Positions 7,742 through 10,276 of a DNA stretch of 10,276 nt are shown here, piece after piece. Origin of the DNA: Bacteroidales bacterium (lineage in GTDB: Bacteria > Bacteroidota > Bacteroidia > Bacteroidales > ML635J-15). The notes beneath the pieces are model-generated. The model worked only from the letters and a program-made list of their open reading frames with translations. It was not told where the DNA came from and made no database searches. A program made the position numbers and the translations under genes. The stretch lies in contig SLSH01000161.1 of the NCBI GenBank assembly GCA_007130555.1, forward strand, positions 1 to 10,276, given 5' to 3'. Each line of letters begins with the position of its first letter. Within the stretch, counting starts at the first letter, position 1.

Positions 7742-8011
7742 TTATTTCATCAAGTCAGTAACATACGGTAATAATGCCAAATGACGTGAACGTTTTACTG
7801 CTGTTGCGACTTTACGTTGATATTTTAATGATGTCCCTGTTATACGGCGAGGTAAAATTTTCCCTTGCTCGTTTAAAAATTTCTTTAAAAACACAGGGTC
7901 TTTATAATCTACATATTTAATTTGGTTTTTAAGAAAACGACAATATTTTTTCTTTTTAACCTCAACTCTCATGGGAGTTAAATATCTTATTTCCGAATTA
8001 TCTTGTGTCAT
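7742..8011 (-). CDS. rpsR: 30S ribosomal protein S18 (bS18)
   Basis: bS18 sits on the platform of the small subunit with bS6. The 89 residues include the conserved core: KKKYCRFLKN (19-28), VDYKDPVFLKKFLNEQGKILPRRITG and TSLKYQRKVATAVKRSRHLALLPYV near the C-terminus. The N-terminal extension before the core is ordinary in Bacteroidota. It is the middle gene of rpsF-rpsR-rplI, 12 bp after the rpsF stop. Its Shine-Dalgarno sequence AAGGAGG overlaps the rpsF TAA stop codon, so translation is probably coupled to rpsF. In Bacteroidia ribosomes, bS18 with bS6 and bS21 is known to sequester the 16S rRNA 3' tail, which makes this strong Shine-Dalgarno sequence noteworthy. Confidence 0.97.
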   Translation of the reverse strand: MTQDNSEIRYLTPMRVEVKKKKYCRFLKNQIKYVDYKDPVFLKKFLNEQGKILPRRITGTSLKYQRKVATAVKRSRHLALLPYVTDLMK

Positions 8012-8018
8012 GTTTATT

Positions 8019-8025
8019 CCTCCTT
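8019..8025 (-). promoter_or_regulatory. Shine-Dalgarno sequence of rpsR, overlapping the rpsF stop codon
   Basis: AAGGAGG on the - strand, 7 nt before the rpsR ATG. Its first two A residues are the last two bases of the rpsF TAA stop codon (8024-8026). The seven-base match to the 16S anti-Shine-Dalgarno sequence is the strongest in the window. Confidence 0.88.
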
Positions 8026-8371
8026 ATGATTTAGTTTCTTCAAGTTTAATTTTTCTTCTCTTCTCGGCATAAGCAATAGAATGCTTATCTAATCTGAAAG
8101 TTAAAAATCGGATGACTTTTTCATCCCTTTTGTACTCGGTTTCTAACTTTTTAATAAGTTCTCCGGAAGATTTAAACTCAATTAAATGATAAAATCCTGT
8201 AGTCTTTTTTTGTATGGGGTAGGCGAATTTTTTTAATCCCCAGTTCTCTTCATGAACAACCTCGCCTTTGTCGGCAAGAATTATTCCTTTGAATTTTTCA
8301 ACCGTTTCCTTCATCTGTGCCTCAGACAAAACGGGAGTTAAAATGAAAACGGTTTCGTAATTATGTACCAT
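8024..8371 (-). CDS. rpsF: 30S ribosomal protein S6 (bS6)
   Basis: bS6 pairs with bS18 on the small-subunit platform. The 115-residue length is normal for bacteria. Conserved stretches are NYETVFILTPVLSEAQ at the N-terminus, the central ENWGLKKFAYPIQKKTTGFYHLIEF block (about 43-67) and the late DEKVIRFLTFRLDKHS strand. It is the first gene of rpsF-rpsR-rplI. A Bacteroidota-type promoter lies about 50 bp upstream, between it and the nuclease gene. The ATG at 8371 has no Shine-Dalgarno sequence but sits in an A/T-rich leader, typical of initiation in this phylum, and it contrasts with the strong sites of the two genes behind it. Confidence 0.97.
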   Translation of the reverse strand: MVHNYETVFILTPVLSEAQMKETVEKFKGIILADKGEVVHEENWGLKKFAYPIQKKTTGFYHLIEFKSSGELIKKLETEYKRDEKVIRFLTFRLDKHSIAYAEKRRKIKLEETKS

Positions 8372-8422
8372 AAATTCTTTAAAATTTTAATTAATAATTC
8401 TATTTTTAAAAAAAACGAAGTG

Positions 8423-8453
8423 CAAAAGTATATCTTTTATTTTAATTATGAAA
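8423..8453 (-). promoter_or_regulatory. Promoter of the rpsF-rpsR-rplI operon
   Basis: On the - strand, TACTTTTG (8430 to 8423) fits the Bacteroidota -7 consensus TAnnTTTG exactly. TTTC (8453 to 8450) fits the -33 element TTTG with one mismatch, and the 19-nt spacer is typical. Transcription would start near 8415-8420, giving a leader of roughly 45-50 nt before the rpsF ATG. This is sequence evidence only. Confidence 0.72.
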
Positions 8454-8481
8454 GTTTTAGACTATTTTTTTTACAAAAAAA

Positions 8482-10276
8482 TTATTTCATGCAAATTGTT
8501 TTATAATCACAATATTTACAGTTATCGGAGTTATTGGTTTGTCTGAACTCAGTATTTATATCTGCTAATTCTTCAAGTCTTGATTTTAACAGTTTTATGA
8601 ATTCATTGATAATATTAATATCTTTACTTGTTATTTCGGATTTATTTATTTTTATTTGATAATCAGAACCTGTAAATAATTCGTTTATATTCAATAAGCC
8701 GGGACATACAACAGAATTATTATCGTCAAGCATCAGCGAATAAAGAAGAGTTTGTGTAATTCCGTTTAATTCATCTTTTCGGTCTTCTGCAAATAACTCT
8801 TCAATTGATTTTGCCGATGTTTTAACTTTCCCTGTTTTATAATCCAAAACCCTGTAAATCCCGTCTATAAAGTCAATACGGTCTATTATTCCTTCGATAT
8901 TACAATTAATGATTTCTCCGGTTACATTTAATTCCATATTAAAGTTTTTCTTTGATTCCAATCCGATAATGCTGAAAGGCAATTGATTTTTGTCAAATTC
9001 CAGCATCAACTTTATATATTTACGGACAACATCAGTAAGCAAAGTATTTGTATGAGATATTTTTAGGTTTTCGTTTTTAATTTTCAGGACAGTAATTACA
9101 GCTTTTTCGATTGCTTTGGTTATTTCCGTATCATTATTTAATTTATCAATATCTTTTTCCGATAAAACTCCTTCGGGCAAATTTCCATATAAAAATTTCA
9201 TGCTTTCATGAAAAATTTGTCCGAAATATGCGGCATCATCTTTTTCTTCAAGCCGGGTAGGCTCTGTAATCTTTTCGATATATTTTAAATAATACATTAA
9301 TGAACAATTCAGATAAGAGTTTATCGCAGAAGGACTTATGCCGTTTTGTAAATATTCTTTTATATTACTTATTATTTCCTTTGTTTTTTTTACTCTGATG
9401 ATTTTTAACGCATCCGTTTTAATTTTATAAGCGGTTCGGGAAATATTAATATTTTTAAATTCATAATCTAATTGTGAGATAAATCTTGAAGCTTCTCCCT
9501 GTCCGTCTTGAGCATAAGCGCTATATATGATTTTAACATTTTTTGCTCTTTGTAAAAGGCGGTAGAAATAATATGCATAGATACTGTCCTGATATTCAAT
9601 TGAAGGTAATCCGTAAAATTTCTTCAGATTATACGGAATAATGCTTTGAGGAGTCGATTTTTTGGGAATATGCCCCTCATTTATCGAAAGCATTAAAATT
9701 CTGTCGAAATCAAGTGCACGTGTTTCCATAAATCCTAATATTTGAACTCCTTGCAGAGGTTCTCCTTCAAACGGAATAGTCAGACTGTTAAGACTGTTTA
9801 TTATCAACCGACATAAAACATTGATGTTGTTTATTCCTATTTCCTGTGTCTGAATTTGGTCGCATATAACATTTAATCTCAGGTTTATTTTACGCAAAAA
9901 TTCCGCTTCTAATTTCAGCTTTTCTTTTGATAAAATTAAATGCAGAATTTTATCTGTTAGGTTTGTAAGATATGTTGAAAATTTTGATGCATCTGAATTC
10001 TGAAAGCTAAAAATAGTTTTGAACAATTCATTTTCACACAAAATTTCTTCATCAATCAATATCAGATTATTATTTATAATATGATTTTCTGCTTTTTTAC
10101 AATCGGATTTATATAAATCCGATAAATACGAATGTTTTAATAAATTGATGACATTTTTGTAATAAAAGTATTTTTTATTGTTTTTTGTTACGGTGTTTCT
10201 TTGCAAGTTACATAAATGAGTTATAAAGCTATAAGCCGATGTGTTTTTAATGGGATATCCCATTGAAATATTATAA
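8482..10276 (-). CDS. PD-(D/E)XK nuclease family protein, AddB-like, C-terminal part (5' end outside window)
   Basis: This is the C-terminal part of a helicase-nuclease-like protein related to AddB/RexB, whose partners process double-strand DNA ends for recombination. The frame stays open past the ATG at 10263 to the window edge, and such proteins are usually 900-1100 residues, so the N-terminus is probably missing. Counting from that ATG, residues 173-200 (QILGFMETRALDFDRI, NEGHIP) match the UvrD-like helicase C-terminal region. Residues 308-593 form a RecB-type nuclease: G348/H352, D461 in IDRID, D474 and K476 in LDYKTGK, and Q504/Y508. C320, C582, C585 and C591 (C-x2-C-x5-C at the very end) match the four-cysteine iron-sulfur site of AddB nucleases. 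All key residues are present, so it looks active. An AddA partner would lie outside the window. It ends 110 bp before rpsF, which has its own promoter. Confidence 0.85.
   Translation of the reverse strand, partial: YNISMGYPIKNTSAYSFITHLCNLQRNTVTKNNKKYFYYKNVINLLKHSYLSDLYKSDCKKAENHIINNNLILIDEEILCENELFKTIFSFQNSDASKFSTYLTNLTDKILHLILSKEKLKLEAEFLRKINLRLNVICDQIQTQEIGINNINVLCRLIINSLNSLTIPFEGEPLQGVQILGFMETRALDFDRILMLSINEGHIPKKSTPQSIIPYNLKKFYGLPSIEYQDSIYAYYFYRLLQRAKNVKIIYSAYAQDGQGEASRFISQLDYEFKNINISRTAYKIKTDALKIIRVKKTKEIISNIKEYLQNGISPSAINSYLNCSLMYYLKYIEKITEPTRLEEKDDAAYFGQIFHESMKFLYGNLPEGVLSEKDIDKLNNDTEITKAIEKAVITVLKIKNENLKISHTNTLLTDVVRKYIKLMLEFDKNQLPFSIIGLESKKNFNMELNVTGEIINCNIEGIIDRIDFIDGIYRVLDYKTGKVKTSAKSIEELFAEDRKDELNGITQTLLYSLMLDDNNSVVCPGLLNINELFTGSDYQIKINKSEITSKDINIINEFIKLLKSRLEELADINTEFRQTNNSDNCKYCDYKTICMK

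Noticed and set aside
8465..8481. T8-AC-A7 near-palindrome just after the nuclease stop codon as a terminator
   Set aside because: The stem would contain only A-T pairs with a tiny loop. Homopolymer runs like this are expected in AT-rich spacers.
10261..10263. ATG at 10263 as the true start of the nuclease
   Set aside because: The frame stays open upstream to the window edge and the visible part lacks the N-terminal half expected for AddB-like proteins, so this is probably an internal methionine.

Overview
The window comes from an AT-rich member of the Bacteroidota. This rests on a giant secreted protein with SprB-type repeats and a C-terminal type IX secretion (T9SS) sorting domain, on a Bacteroidota-type promoter (TTTC-N19-TACTTTTG) upstream of rpsF, and on most genes lacking a Shine-Dalgarno sequence. 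A butyrate kinase suggests fermentative, anaerobic metabolism, perhaps a Bacteroidales-like lineage. The genus cannot be read from the sequence.

Layout. Bases 1-2061 (+ strand) hold three metabolic genes in tandem: the 3' part of a butyrate kinase gene, a RidA-family enamine/imine deaminase, and an L-fucose isomerase-like protein of unknown substrate that appears to start at TTG. Convergent to them, on the - strand, is a 1616-residue cell-surface protein (2107-6957). It has a signal peptide, an IgGFc-binding-like N-terminal region, two Ig/PKD-like modules, four copies of a 73-75-residue repeat I cannot name, eight SprB repeats and a CHU_C / type B T9SS sorting domain. A 319-bp AT-rich gap follows (6958-7276), which holds a probable terminator. 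Then comes the ribosomal operon rpsF-rpsR-rplI (8371 down to 7277, - strand) with its own promoter. The - strand ends with the C-terminal part of an AddB-like PD-(D/E)XK nuclease that runs off the right edge.

How they work together. Butyrate kinase and RidA may share a transcript in acyl-CoA or amino-acid-derived metabolism; the third gene's link is positional only. The ribosomal genes form a standard operon. The nuclease and the surface protein are neighbours without an evident functional link.

Most of the window is ordinary chromosomal core. Two things deserve a second look. The surface protein is built from 14 consecutive modules that each carry one cysteine pair. Also, rpsR and rplI are the only genes here with strong Shine-Dalgarno sequences, which may reflect ribosome-composition-dependent translation. 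I found no mobile element, CRISPR array, tRNA, rRNA or clear defence system.
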